This document shows positions 19,913 to 28,423 of a DNA stretch of 64,000 nt, one piece after another. The position numbers and the translations under genes are program-made. Source of the DNA: Gilvimarinus sp. 2_MG-2023 (GTDB lineage Bacteria > Pseudomonadota > Gammaproteobacteria > Pseudomonadales > Cellvibrionaceae); the NCBI RefSeq assembly GCF_030547685.1, contig NZ_JAUOQM010000053.1:89223-153222 (forward strand), in the 5' to 3' direction. Under the pieces are notes generated by a model that worked only from the letters and a program-made list of their open reading frames with translations, ran no database searches and was not told the DNA's origin. Each line of letters opens with the position of its first letter. The stretch's first letter is position 1.

Positions 19913-22051
19913 TTACGGTGCGATATAACGAATGTTATCCAACTGCAGATGGACATTCGCTTGCGCTTCCCAAGTAGGGGAAATCACCAATGGAGTATTT
20001 ACCCGGCTTAAATCCAGGCCGCCATTAACCAAGTCATTGATTGGCACCTCCACCGTCTGCCAGCCATCGGAGCCGACCATGCCTAACTCTATATCGCCGG
20101 AACTGCAGGGGTGCACACAGTCAACCCGGATAGCCACTTGACTTGCCAAACCGTAGTCCAATACCTGAACATCAAACACCAGACGACCGCCGGAAAATAC
20201 GCTCATATCCTTTGGGCTGGTCGACTGAATAAAGGCTATACCACTGCCTCCCGCATTGCCAAATTGAACATCAATAACTTGCCCCCGGGCATTATCACTC
20301 GCCTCCACGATTGACGTTGAAACATGGTTCGCGGCAGTCTGATAAATACCAATACCAAAATCCCAGTTCACATTAATGGCATCGTCAAATACGGTATGCG
20401 GCGTTTCTATGGTACTGGATTGGCCGGCCAATATGGCCTGAGGCGCGCAGTCACCCAAACATTCATAAGCAATATTGTTTATTTTAATTTTAGCCGTCCC
20501 AGCGGCCAACTCTAAAACAAAGGGATTCACCACTGAATTCAGGTCGACCTGACCCGGCTCAATATTATTCGCCTGCAGCTCGCTCAAGCGCACAACCACG
20601 CGCGTCCACTCACCCACACTGGGTTCAATTTCTTTTTGGCTCACAGCGGGCCAACCACTATCCACCTTCACTAAAAATTGCGCGTCACCGGACTTTTCTT
20701 CAACCAACAAATCGAAGGCAATCTGCCCGGTTTGGGCAAACTGAGACAGATTCACACCGCTGGCCAACCCATCTTCTTCCGAACTCTGATCTGCACTGAG
20801 AAAAATATTCGCCGCACCGGAAAACTCTGCGCTCCACACCGTATCACTGCCGGTATTAAAGGCCGGGTCAACCACCAGGTTACCAGCATTCGACTCATAG
20901 TAGCCTGGTGTTAGCGAACGCAGGGTGTCACTGCTGGGCGTCTCTAGGGTCAGTGTTGTGTCCCCATCCCTATAGAGCGAAAAACTCTTTATATCGGGGG
21001 CGGGAAAACCCGGCAGTCTTTCTATTTGGCTATCCAGCAAATCACTACAACCAGCGCCTGTTTCTGGATCGAGCGCACACTGATAAACACGCACATAATC
21101 GACCAGAAGTGTCTGCGGAAAGGACGTCGTATCATCCGGATCCTGCGGCCAATTACCGCCCACTGCCAAGTTAACAATTAAGTGGAAGTTTTGATCGAAA
21201 GGCGCCGCGCCTTCACCCAACTGATAGCCTGCACCAGAGTCGCTGGTGTAGTAGGTGTACCAGCCGTCGGATGTTTGTGTGGCATAATGAACGTCATCCA
21301 CGAACCAGTGGATTTCCCCCTCCGACCACTCAACTGCATAAGTATGAAACTCTTGCCACACATCTGCAGGTGGCACATAAGAGGTGCCGGAGTATTGATT
21401 ACCCGGCCACGCGCTGCCGTAGTGCAAGGTGCCGTGAACTTCGTTGCCGCCAGCGGCATTGGTATTCACGGCCTCCAATACATCAATTTCGCCACTGCGG
21501 GGCCAACCACCATAAACATTGTCGGTGGGCAGCATCCAAAAAGCCGGCCAAATGCCCTGCCCTTGCGGTAGCTTCGCGCGGATTTCCATTCGGCCGTACT
21601 TAAAATCGCCTTTGCCTTTGGTGCGCAGACGCGCCGAGGTGTAGTCGCGCTGAACGGAGGTATCATTGGGATCGTAGCTAGGCGAATCATCCCATTCACC
21701 CGGGCCCTGATAACTTTCTTCGCGCGCAACGATATGCAAGAAACCGTTGTCGAGATAGGCGTTCTCCTCGCGCGGCGTGTAGCACTGCAACTCATTGTTG
21801 CCACCGCCGGTGCAGTTAACCTCAAAGCTCCATTTGTTGGTGTCAATGCTCTCGCCTTCGAACTCATCACTCCACACTAGTGCCCAATTTTCATTCAAGG
21901 ACTGTGAACTGGCAGAGGACGTGCTGCTAATGCTAGATGAGCTGATCGAGGAGCTCGATGGGGAGCCGACATCAGTCGTAGAACTACCTCCGCCACAAGC
22001 GGCCAAACCGGTTAGTATCAGTGGCAGCATTGCAAGTGACAATTTTCTCAT
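19913..22051 (-). CDS. GH16 beta-glucanase (laminarinase-type) lipoprotein with two C-terminal binding modules
   Basis: This 712-residue protein starts at 22051, where a lipoprotein signal ends in LAAC (C19); the frame is open 20 codons further upstream. A Ser-rich linker (about 23-50) leads to a GH16 domain (about 58-325) with the catalytic motif GEIDVLEAV (nucleophile E188, acid/base E193). GH16 enzymes with this motif cleave beta-1,3 or beta-1,3-1,4 glucans. Two related beta-sandwich modules follow (about 335-525 and 540-712). Both contain the pattern S-x-F...G.W..V.V..L...N.PFV/LVI...I..D.I., similar to the galactose-binding-like module of ExoP glucan exohydrolases. It is probably surface-anchored. 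Confidence 0.9.
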   Translation of the reverse strand: MRKLSLAMLPLILTGLAACGGGSSTTDVGSPSSSSISSSSISSTSSASSQSLNENWALVWSDEFEGESIDTNKWSFEVNCTGGGNNELQCYTPREENAYLDNGFLHIVAREESYQGPGEWDDSPSYDPNDTSVQRDYTSARLRTKGKGDFKYGRMEIRAKLPQGQGIWPAFWMLPTDNVYGGWPRSGEIDVLEAVNTNAAGGNEVHGTLHYGSAWPGNQYSGTSYVPPADVWQEFHTYAVEWSEGEIHWFVDDVHYATQTSDGWYTYYTSDSGAGYQLGEGAAPFDQNFHLIVNLAVGGNWPQDPDDTTSFPQTLLVDYVRVYQCALDPETGAGCSDLLDSQIERLPGFPAPDIKSFSLYRDGDTTLTLETPSSDTLRSLTPGYYESNAGNLVVDPAFNTGSDTVWSAEFSGAANIFLSADQSSEEDGLASGVNLSQFAQTGQIAFDLLVEEKSGDAQFLVKVDSGWPAVSQKEIEPSVGEWTRVVVRLSELQANNIEPGQVDLNSVVNPFVLELAAGTAKIKINNIAYECLGDCAPQAILAGQSSTIETPHTVFDDAINVNWDFGIGIYQTAANHVSTSIVEASDNARGQVIDVQFGNAGGSGIAFIQSTSPKDMSVFSGGRLVFDVQVLDYGLASQVAIRVDCVHPCSSGDIELGMVGSDGWQTVEVPINDLVNGGLDLSRVNTPLVISPTWEAQANVHLQLDNIRYIAP

Positions 22052-22217
22052 GGATTTTGCCTCTTTATTGTATGGGCTAGTCTGAGCACGGGAGTTATCT
22101 TTGAGCTCCATTGGAGCTTTACATCCTCAGAACAAGCGGGGGAATAACATGATAAAAACGCTCTGAAGGCTTCTGATAAATTTGATACAAGTATGGCTTT
22201 TATTATGTAGGGCGGGT

Positions 22218-22244
22218 AAAAAAAACCCCTCCCTGACGGGAGGG
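22218..22244 (-). terminator. Strong intrinsic terminator, minus strand
   Basis: On the minus strand a perfect 7-bp stem CCCTCCC / GGGAGGG with a 4-base loop is followed by a run of eight T. It lies about 400 bases beyond the large gene's own terminator, so it must end some other minus-strand transcript. Confidence 0.85.
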
Positions 22245-22600
22245 TAAGTTTCTATACGAAGAGCCAGAAATACTCACATATTCATTTGACTCAAAGCCGT
22301 GGCGACCTGACACGCCACCAGCTTGTGCGAATGTAAACCAGTCACCCGGTTGCCCATACATCCACCTTTGTAGTTTGACCTTAGTAAAAGCACTAATCGT
22401 CCCATTTTTACAATGAATACAAAGATGGGATGCCCCAATAAAAGCGAGGCTCTGTAATCATAGGGCTTAAGGTTCCAACAATCTTGGGGTTCGCTTTATG
22501 TGCCGAAGTGTATCCGCAAGGTGGGACACCTGCCGTAAGCTACCCCTTAATTGTCGGTCGCACTATCGAAAATACGAGTTAAGCTGCTGCTTGGCCACAA
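22218..22600 (-). ncRNA. Candidate structured RNA between the GH16 genes
   Basis: Read on the minus strand, this stretch contains successive hairpins. They include TCCCAT...ATGGGA, TTAGT-gctttt-ACTAA and GTGGCG-tgtcaggt-CGCCAC, and it ends in the strong terminator. It begins just past the terminator of the upstream gene. It matches no RNA family I recognise. One frame is open for about 82 codons without a good start, so a decayed small gene is an alternative. Confidence 0.4.
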
Positions 22601-22601
22601 A

Positions 22602-22626
22602 CAAAAACGGCACCCGAAGGTGCCGC
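22602..22626 (-). terminator. Intrinsic terminator of the GH16-cytochrome gene
   Basis: CGGCACC / GGTGCCG with a TTCG tetraloop is followed by five T on the minus strand, 22 bases after the stop codon. Confidence 0.9.
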
Positions 22627-22648
22627 TAATTCCAATCAAGCTTATACT

Positions 22649-25600
22649 CTACAGTGATTCAATAAAACTCAGTAAATTACTGCGCGCATTGTTGGACAGT
22701 CCATCGTAGGCTTGCTTTGCCGCGAGCGCTTCACCACCGTGCCAACGAATCGCCTCGTCGATAGTGCGAGCACGGCCGTCGTGCAAAAAGTTTGCGTCGG
22801 GAACACACGTCTCATAACCGTCTAGGCCGAAACCGTCCCAGCCGATGCCACCCTCTACGCCACCGGTTACACAGGCGGATAGCCCCACACCCCAGAGCGG
22901 AGCTGTGCGCCATTCACTACCGGTCGCCTCGCCTTCACCTAGGTTATCGGCCAATCCCGGGCCCATGTCATGCAACAACATATCGGTGTAGGGGCGAATG
23001 GTTTGGTCGCGTAACTCGGCCAGTGGATGGTACTCACTGGTTTGGTGAGTGGGGGTATGACAATCCGCGCAACCGATTTGATCAAAGGTTTGTTCGCCAT
23101 CGAGTACGGCTGGTTCATTGTAGTTGCGCTGCGGACGCACCCCTAACAGTGAGACATACTTAACCAAATTGTCCAAATGTTCATCAGCAAGCTCACTGCC
23201 TGCTGGACCACAGTCGTTTTGCGCCGATCCACAATCGGGGTTGGGTAACAGGCTTGTCATTACTCCCATATCGGTATTAAACGCCGCGGCCACCTGATGC
23301 TTAACACTAACCGCTGCCGCCTTATAGCCGAATCGGCCCAGTCGCGTAACGCCAGTTTCAGGATCCGCGATACGGTTAGCACGCCCGGAAATGCCATCGC
23401 CGTCGGCATCGTTGGGGTCTTCCAGTGCCAGGATAGCCGACTCTGGAATCGCCTCTAACAAACCCAGACCATTTAAGTTGGGCGCCAAACGAGCTGAAAA
23501 AGTCTCTGGTGTGCCATTGCTAAAGGTGTAGTTGGGTGAACGCAAACCGCCCGATTCTGTCCAAGACTGAATGGCTACATCACCTTCACCACCCAGCCCA
23601 CGTGGCTGTAAAACACGGCCGCGATCTGCTTCAGGGTTGCCATTGGCATCGCCAATTTTAAACACCCAACGATCCAAAGATTCACCGATCTCGGCCACCG
23701 AAGCACGGCCATTGCGCACGTGACAGTCGGAACAGCGCTCGTTAATATAATTGGGGCCGGCTTTGCCAACGGCGACACTGTTTACACCATTTTCCGCACT
23801 TTCATCGTGTACACCATCAACAAACGACGAGTGGTGGATATGACGCCCCAACACAAATGGCTGACCATTGTCATAGCCTAAGTTAGTCGCCATCTGCTGA
23901 AAGTGACCATCGGGCTCTGCCGTCATTTGCACGTGCAAGGTGGTATCACCACCCATACGTGCCCGCTCAGGCACAGGGATAGTGTCACGTTGTAAATAAT
24001 TGCCGCTGACAAACTCTACCTTATCGGTAACATCCCAAGGCACTATGCCCTCACCCACAATATACAGATACGTCGTGCCGTAATAATTGGCACGTCCGCG
24101 CGGCACACCCACATCGAGGAACTGGCTGATTTCAAACTCGAGTTTATCCCCCATTTGGATGGGCCGACCTTCACGGCAGTTCCAGTTTTCCTCTTTCCAG
24201 TAGTTCACATTATCACTGGTATTCATTACGCCATTGCCGCAATACTGAGCGAGGGTATGCAGCCCCTCATACCACCAGCGATTTTCAGCCTCGGTATCGG
24301 ACAATTTAAATTCAGTGCGAACATTCATCCGTATGCTGTCGCCACCCTTGGCCACGTAATCGATAATTTCTATCGCTGCGGTACGATCTTCCCAGTAAAA
24401 CGACAGGTAATGATCGTAGGCCTGAAAGTGGTTTTCTTTGGCGTGACGATCGCGAGCCCGATCGGAAAAACGAGTGATCAGGGCATCACCTCGATCAAAA
24501 CTGATCACCGGCTCCAACGCAGTATTATTATCAAACAAAGGCGTTATTTGCGCACCGGGCGGCAAGGTAACGGGGCAACCGTTGGCGTCGACACTGACGC
24601 CCGCCGCAGTGTTGGGGCATTGGTCATTGGCATCAACAACGCCATCGTTATCACTATCGCCCGGTGTTGGATCTGGATCAGGGCCCGGATCTGGATTTGA
24701 ACCGGCTCCCACAGTGTAGCTTTCCCACGGTGAGTCGACAGCTCCGCCCAAGTTGGCATCCCAATAGGTAAAACTGTAATCCACTACATCGCCACTACTT
24801 AAACCGCTCGCGTTATAGGTATTGCGACCGCTGCCTTGCACCATAGCGACATTAATTTGACCGCCACCGTTAACACGGTAGTGCAAATCCGCCCAGTCAG
24901 CCATGTTGAGATAAAATTCTAGGCTGCCCTCCGTCGGCTCGTTGACACCGGAATTACCATCAGTGTTCGTTATAGCGCAGCCATCGGCGTCGACCTGGGC
25001 TCCCGTAGCGGTAGCCGGGCACTGATCGATATTATCGGTAACGCCATCGCCGTCACTATCGACTACCACTTTTTCCAGATTAATCCAATTTAAGTTTAAG
25101 CCCGCCGCATCGATATTAATACGTACATTGGCATTGCCTGCGGCCACCTCTATATTACCCAGCACCAGACTTTGCCAGTTCTGCCAGCCACCGGTACTGC
25201 TCACCGAACTGCTGGATGTGTAGGCGCCATTGATGCCAACACTAAGCGCTCCACCATCATTTAACGCCGCTACGCGCGCCGTCACCTGATAGGTACCCGC
25301 CGCCAAATCTGTACTGTATTCAAGCCACTCACCGCTCTCGGTCCAACCTACGTTGTAGCCGCCATCGGTGTCAGTGGCCACCTCGATATCAACATCATCA
25401 TTGCGATATTCGCTGCCGTTATTGCCGGCGCTACTGTCTAAAAAGTTGATGTAGTCTTCGGCTTGAATTTTCACGCTGTCGGCACTGCAACCGGTGGCGT
25501 TAACACTGGCACCTGCCTGCGTATTAGGGCAGGCATCGTCGCCATCCAACACACCATCATTGTCGGTGTCGGTCGCAGATACTTGGGCGCAGCCCGAACT

Positions 25601-27163
25601 ATCAACCGCAATGCCGGCCGGTGTTCCGGGGCAAGCATCGTTCTGGTTGGCAACGCCATCAGCGTCGTCATCGGCGGCACTGCCACCGCCTTGCCAAATA
25701 ATGTCATCAATGGCTATCGAAAAGTTGGCACTGGGCATAGTGTCGCCGCTGAGCACCACAAAGGGATAAGCGAGAGATTGCAACGCCACCAATGCGCCGC
25801 GTAAATCGCTCACCGGTACAGTTGCCGTACCCCACTCGCCGTTACGCACTAAACCATACTGATTCACACCAGCGGGGAAGTCGATATAGTGCTCATTGGT
25901 ATAGGTGTCTGTCACACCAATTCTAAAGGACACATCAGCGGGCGCCTTAATACGAAACGTTACTGTGCCGTCGGCAAAGTTACTCATATTCAAAGGCTGA
26001 CGCGATTGAATGCCACCGCCAAACCACTGACCAGGCGCAGTGTAATCCCAACTAATCACATTATCGCCTTCATCTGCCGGCTCAGTGCCGCCGGTAAGGG
26101 AGCCAGTACTCCAAATATATATATCGGAACTGACACCCGGCTCAAGCTTGTTGTCGGTTGCGGTGTTATCGGTAAACACACCAAAAGTGCCCACTTCAGC
26201 CTGGGTGGTATCGCCCAGCGTCACCTCTCCCATGCCGTCGTATTCGTAGACACGTACATAGTCGACGTACATTTTTGCTGGCAGTGGTGCGGTTACCTCG
26301 CTATTTTGCTGGGCATCGGTGAAGTTGCCACCTACAGCCATATTCATCAGCAAATAGAAAGGAGCCCGGAATTCGTCGGATTCATCGGTAATGGGCACTG
26401 GGTTATCGTACATATCGTATTCAACACCGTTATCAACCACCGCAAAACGCAACGATTGATCGGTCCAGTAAAGCCGATACGTGATAAAACGATCGTTCAT
26501 CGGGGTTTGCGAGACATAGGCGTTATCTGTTTGCCAGGCCGACATGGCCGCACAAGTCGGATTGCCTTCTACGCAGGCATCGTCGGAGTAAAAAATGGCA
26601 TTGCCACCGACAAAGCTATTTGGGGTCGCACCGGCGTGGAAATGGTCGATCTCGGTTTGGCGATGGCCCATTTCCATCATGTCGATTTCGCCCTTGGCGG
26701 GCCAGCTGGCGGTGGTGGTGCCCAGCAGCCAAAAAGCGGGCCACAGGCCTGTCTCTAAATTGGGCACCCGAATGCGAGTCTCGATCATACCGTACTGAAT
26801 GGCGACCGCATTCTGGCTGTCGAGCTTGCCCGAGGTAAAGGCACTGCCCTCGACGTTCTCGGCGCGCGCTTCAAATACCAAAGCAGAATTGCCGGGCTCA
26901 CCCGGAACCGCTTCAATAGAAACGTTATCAGCCTGATAATATTCCAGTTCTTGATTGCCCCAGCCGCACAAATTGGGGCCTAATTGACAGCCGTTACCTT
27001 CAACGACGTTCCAGTGATTGGTATTGATATTGTCAAAATTGTCTTCCCACAACAATTGACCAACTTGTTGCGCGTGGGATGTACTCACAGCCAAAGCCGT
27101 GGTGAGTGCGGCTGCGCCGACCATTAAAGGGCGGCAAACCGAATATCGGTTGCGTTTATTCAT
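22649..27163 (-). CDS. GH16 glucanase fused to CBMs and a di-heme oxidoreductase domain
   Basis: This 1504-residue secreted protein has a signal peptide (1-31) and a GH16 domain (about 35-308) with active site GEIDMMEMG (E159, E164). A module like those of the neighbouring GH16 spans about 330-492. TSP3-type calcium repeats lie at 497-525, 532-560, 701-730 and 836-863. A CBM6 (about 563-700) opens IQAEDYINF, and a CBM56-like module (about 745-820) contains LHYRVNGGGQINVAMV. A region at about 870-1060 is unrecognised. A DHOR/DUF1111 di-heme domain (about 1100-1504) has two heme sites, CSDCH (1144) and CADCH (1365). DHOR proteins are periplasmic c-type cytochromes. Fusion to a beta-glucanase suggests redox chemistry at the glucan surface. 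The frame is intact throughout. Confidence 0.9.
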   Translation of the reverse strand: MNKRNRYSVCRPLMVGAAALTTALAVSTSHAQQVGQLLWEDNFDNINTNHWNVVEGNGCQLGPNLCGWGNQELEYYQADNVSIEAVPGEPGNSALVFEARAENVEGSAFTSGKLDSQNAVAIQYGMIETRIRVPNLETGLWPAFWLLGTTTASWPAKGEIDMMEMGHRQTEIDHFHAGATPNSFVGGNAIFYSDDACVEGNPTCAAMSAWQTDNAYVSQTPMNDRFITYRLYWTDQSLRFAVVDNGVEYDMYDNPVPITDESDEFRAPFYLLMNMAVGGNFTDAQQNSEVTAPLPAKMYVDYVRVYEYDGMGEVTLGDTTQAEVGTFGVFTDNTATDNKLEPGVSSDIYIWSTGSLTGGTEPADEGDNVISWDYTAPGQWFGGGIQSRQPLNMSNFADGTVTFRIKAPADVSFRIGVTDTYTNEHYIDFPAGVNQYGLVRNGEWGTATVPVSDLRGALVALQSLAYPFVVLSGDTMPSANFSIAIDDIIWQGGGSAADDDADGVANQNDACPGTPAGIAVDSSGCAQVSATDTDNDGVLDGDDACPNTQAGASVNATGCSADSVKIQAEDYINFLDSSAGNNGSEYRNDDVDIEVATDTDGGYNVGWTESGEWLEYSTDLAAGTYQVTARVAALNDGGALSVGINGAYTSSSSVSSTGGWQNWQSLVLGNIEVAAGNANVRINIDAAGLNLNWINLEKVVVDSDGDGVTDNIDQCPATATGAQVDADGCAITNTDGNSGVNEPTEGSLEFYLNMADWADLHYRVNGGGQINVAMVQGSGRNTYNASGLSSGDVVDYSFTYWDANLGGAVDSPWESYTVGAGSNPDPGPDPDPTPGDSDNDGVVDANDQCPNTAAGVSVDANGCPVTLPPGAQITPLFDNNTALEPVISFDRGDALITRFSDRARDRHAKENHFQAYDHYLSFYWEDRTAAIEIIDYVAKGGDSIRMNVRTEFKLSDTEAENRWWYEGLHTLAQYCGNGVMNTSDNVNYWKEENWNCREGRPIQMGDKLEFEISQFLDVGVPRGRANYYGTTYLYIVGEGIVPWDVTDKVEFVSGNYLQRDTIPVPERARMGGDTTLHVQMTAEPDGHFQQMATNLGYDNGQPFVLGRHIHHSSFVDGVHDESAENGVNSVAVGKAGPNYINERCSDCHVRNGRASVAEIGESLDRWVFKIGDANGNPEADRGRVLQPRGLGGEGDVAIQSWTESGGLRSPNYTFSNGTPETFSARLAPNLNGLGLLEAIPESAILALEDPNDADGDGISGRANRIADPETGVTRLGRFGYKAAAVSVKHQVAAAFNTDMGVMTSLLPNPDCGSAQNDCGPAGSELADEHLDNLVKYVSLLGVRPQRNYNEPAVLDGEQTFDQIGCADCHTPTHQTSEYHPLAELRDQTIRPYTDMLLHDMGPGLADNLGEGEATGSEWRTAPLWGVGLSACVTGGVEGGIGWDGFGLDGYETCVPDANFLHDGRARTIDEAIRWHGGEALAAKQAYDGLSNNARSNLLSFIESL

Positions 27164-27717
27164 AGCGCTACTCCAGGGTTTGATTATTGTTAAAGTCCCA
27201 TGGTATTTAATTTTTGTTGTGCTTTCTGAGCCTTGTCATACAAATGCGGCTCAATGTCCTTGAGCACAATACGCGGCTTAATACTAACCGGCTCATTACA
27301 ACGCTCGGGTTAACATCTTGCCAACTTGATTCAAAGCAAGCACTACCGAGCGCACATTTTTCACGCACAGCTGCCTTGAATGATAAAAGTAGTGTTAAGA
27401 GGCCTTTTCGTCGTCCCGCTTTACTCACAATTTCCAACAGTTACACCGTTAAAACTGGGACTTCGCAGCGCCTTGGCTGGCGGGGGCTACAGCAAGGGTA
27501 TCAGTTTGTAAAACTACCATTTTGTAGAAACGTCCCGCTTTCAATTCCACGGCACGTAATGAAATATTTAAATGGTGGTGATTTTTGCGCCAGAAAAATT
27601 ATTCTAGTGGCGCCTGCTTTATTTAAATTCTATTGATCAGGCCGAGACAAGAGAACAGTTCACTAATGACTGAGTCAAACGTTTTAGTTCGCCACTAAAT
27701 ACTCTGAAACGATTCAC
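27164..27717. other. 554-base upstream region of the GH16-cytochrome gene
   Basis: A 140-codon plus-strand frame (27214-27636) has no domain and low-complexity drift, so I do not call it. The stretch contains two copies of the motif cgtcccgctt (27413-27422 and 27531-27540), the first extended to an exact 12-mer that also occurs upstream of the TonB-dependent receptor. Confidence 0.65.
27414..27425 (+). promoter_or_regulatory. Shared 12-mer upstream of the GH16-cytochrome gene
   Basis: tcccgctttact here is repeated exactly as its reverse complement at 35021-35032 upstream of the TonB receptor. A shorter copy (cgtcccgcttt) lies at 27531-27541. This is a candidate operator linking the two transcripts. 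Confidence 0.4.
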
Positions 27718-28413
27718 TCAAGAGAAATCCACAAAAATATTTGCGGTTAGCCTACCGGTCAACGGACAATGGTTAATATCTGTCGCGGTATTTATAAGCC
27801 CTGAATGAAGAAGGTTACCCGGATACACCATCAATCGGTTAACCCTGTATTCAACTGAGGCGGTCATTTCAAATCGGTCATTCGAGCCGGCAATATATTC
27901 GTGGGCAGGCTCGGACTGTTTAAGCTCACCTCTTACCGACTCAATAAAGACAGATCTGTTGTCAGGCTTTACCCGTTCCACTCCACTCGCTTTGTGCCGA
28001 AAAAATCCTGTGCCGCCAAAGTCGCCATCTCCCAGATAATGCATAACCGCGAAATAGCGGGAAACATCAGAATCAAAATGAGGTAAGCGTTGCAAGGTCG
28101 ACAACTCCGACGGCCTTTTAGTCACTAGAGAAAAGAATTGTTGATAACAGCGCCCCTGAGCGGTATCAGGCAGTGAGTAGACCGACTGTATTAAAGGTTG
28201 CAGAACACTTAATACCGCACTGCCATAACTGGAAGGAAGAACCGCTCTGCACCCCGGATACCCGCCCTGTGCCGGAGTAAACCGCGCATAGTCCTGTGCC
28301 ACAACCCGAAGGCCATGAAGCGAATCGCCAAAGTCATCAATAACAATAACAGGGGTCTTGCTCTGGCCAACCAGTAGAATATTTTCTACCAGCGGCTGTT
28401 TTATTTTTATCAT
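27718..28413 (-). CDS. DUF6445 protein, 2OG-Fe(II) oxygenase-like
   Basis: This 231-residue protein resembles the DUF6445 family. It keeps an iron-triad-like set, H112-x-D114 (LPHFDSD) and H203 (LLHSG), followed by R221 (GRLTANIF), which would bind 2-oxoglutarate in a prolyl-hydroxylase-like fold. It is the last gene of the halogenase cluster, 10 bases after the halogenase stop. Family members commonly travel with tryptophan-halogenase-like, SapC and cupin genes beside TonB-dependent receptors. The substrate is unknown. Confidence 0.72.
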   Translation of the reverse strand: MIKIKQPLVENILLVGQSKTPVIVIDDFGDSLHGLRVVAQDYARFTPAQGGYPGCRAVLPSSYGSAVLSVLQPLIQSVYSLPDTAQGRCYQQFFSLVTKRPSELSTLQRLPHFDSDVSRYFAVMHYLGDGDFGGTGFFRHKASGVERVKPDNRSVFIESVRGELKQSEPAHEYIAGSNDRFEMTASVEYRVNRLMVYPGNLLHSGLINTATDINHCPLTGRLTANIFVDFS

Positions 28414-28423
28414 ATCCTATCAA

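Larger units (their letters stand above)
22112..22648. other. 537-base gap between the two GH16 genes
   Basis: No complete gene was found. The gap holds the terminator of the large gene, a hairpin-rich stretch with a second minus-strand terminator, and the upstream region of the GH16 lipoprotein gene. Confidence 0.7.

Noticed and set aside
22218-22465. 82-codon minus-strand frame reading through the structured stretch
   Set aside because: It has no usable start codon and ends inside the terminator; kept only as an alternative explanation.
22218-22600. 6S, tmRNA, RNase P, SRP or GEMM riboswitch identity for the structured stretch
   Set aside because: None of the conserved core sequences of these families is present on either strand.
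27214-27636. 140-codon plus-strand open frame upstream of the GH16-cytochrome gene
   Set aside because: No domain, no ribosome binding site, irregular composition, and it covers the shared regulatory motif; best read as non-coding.
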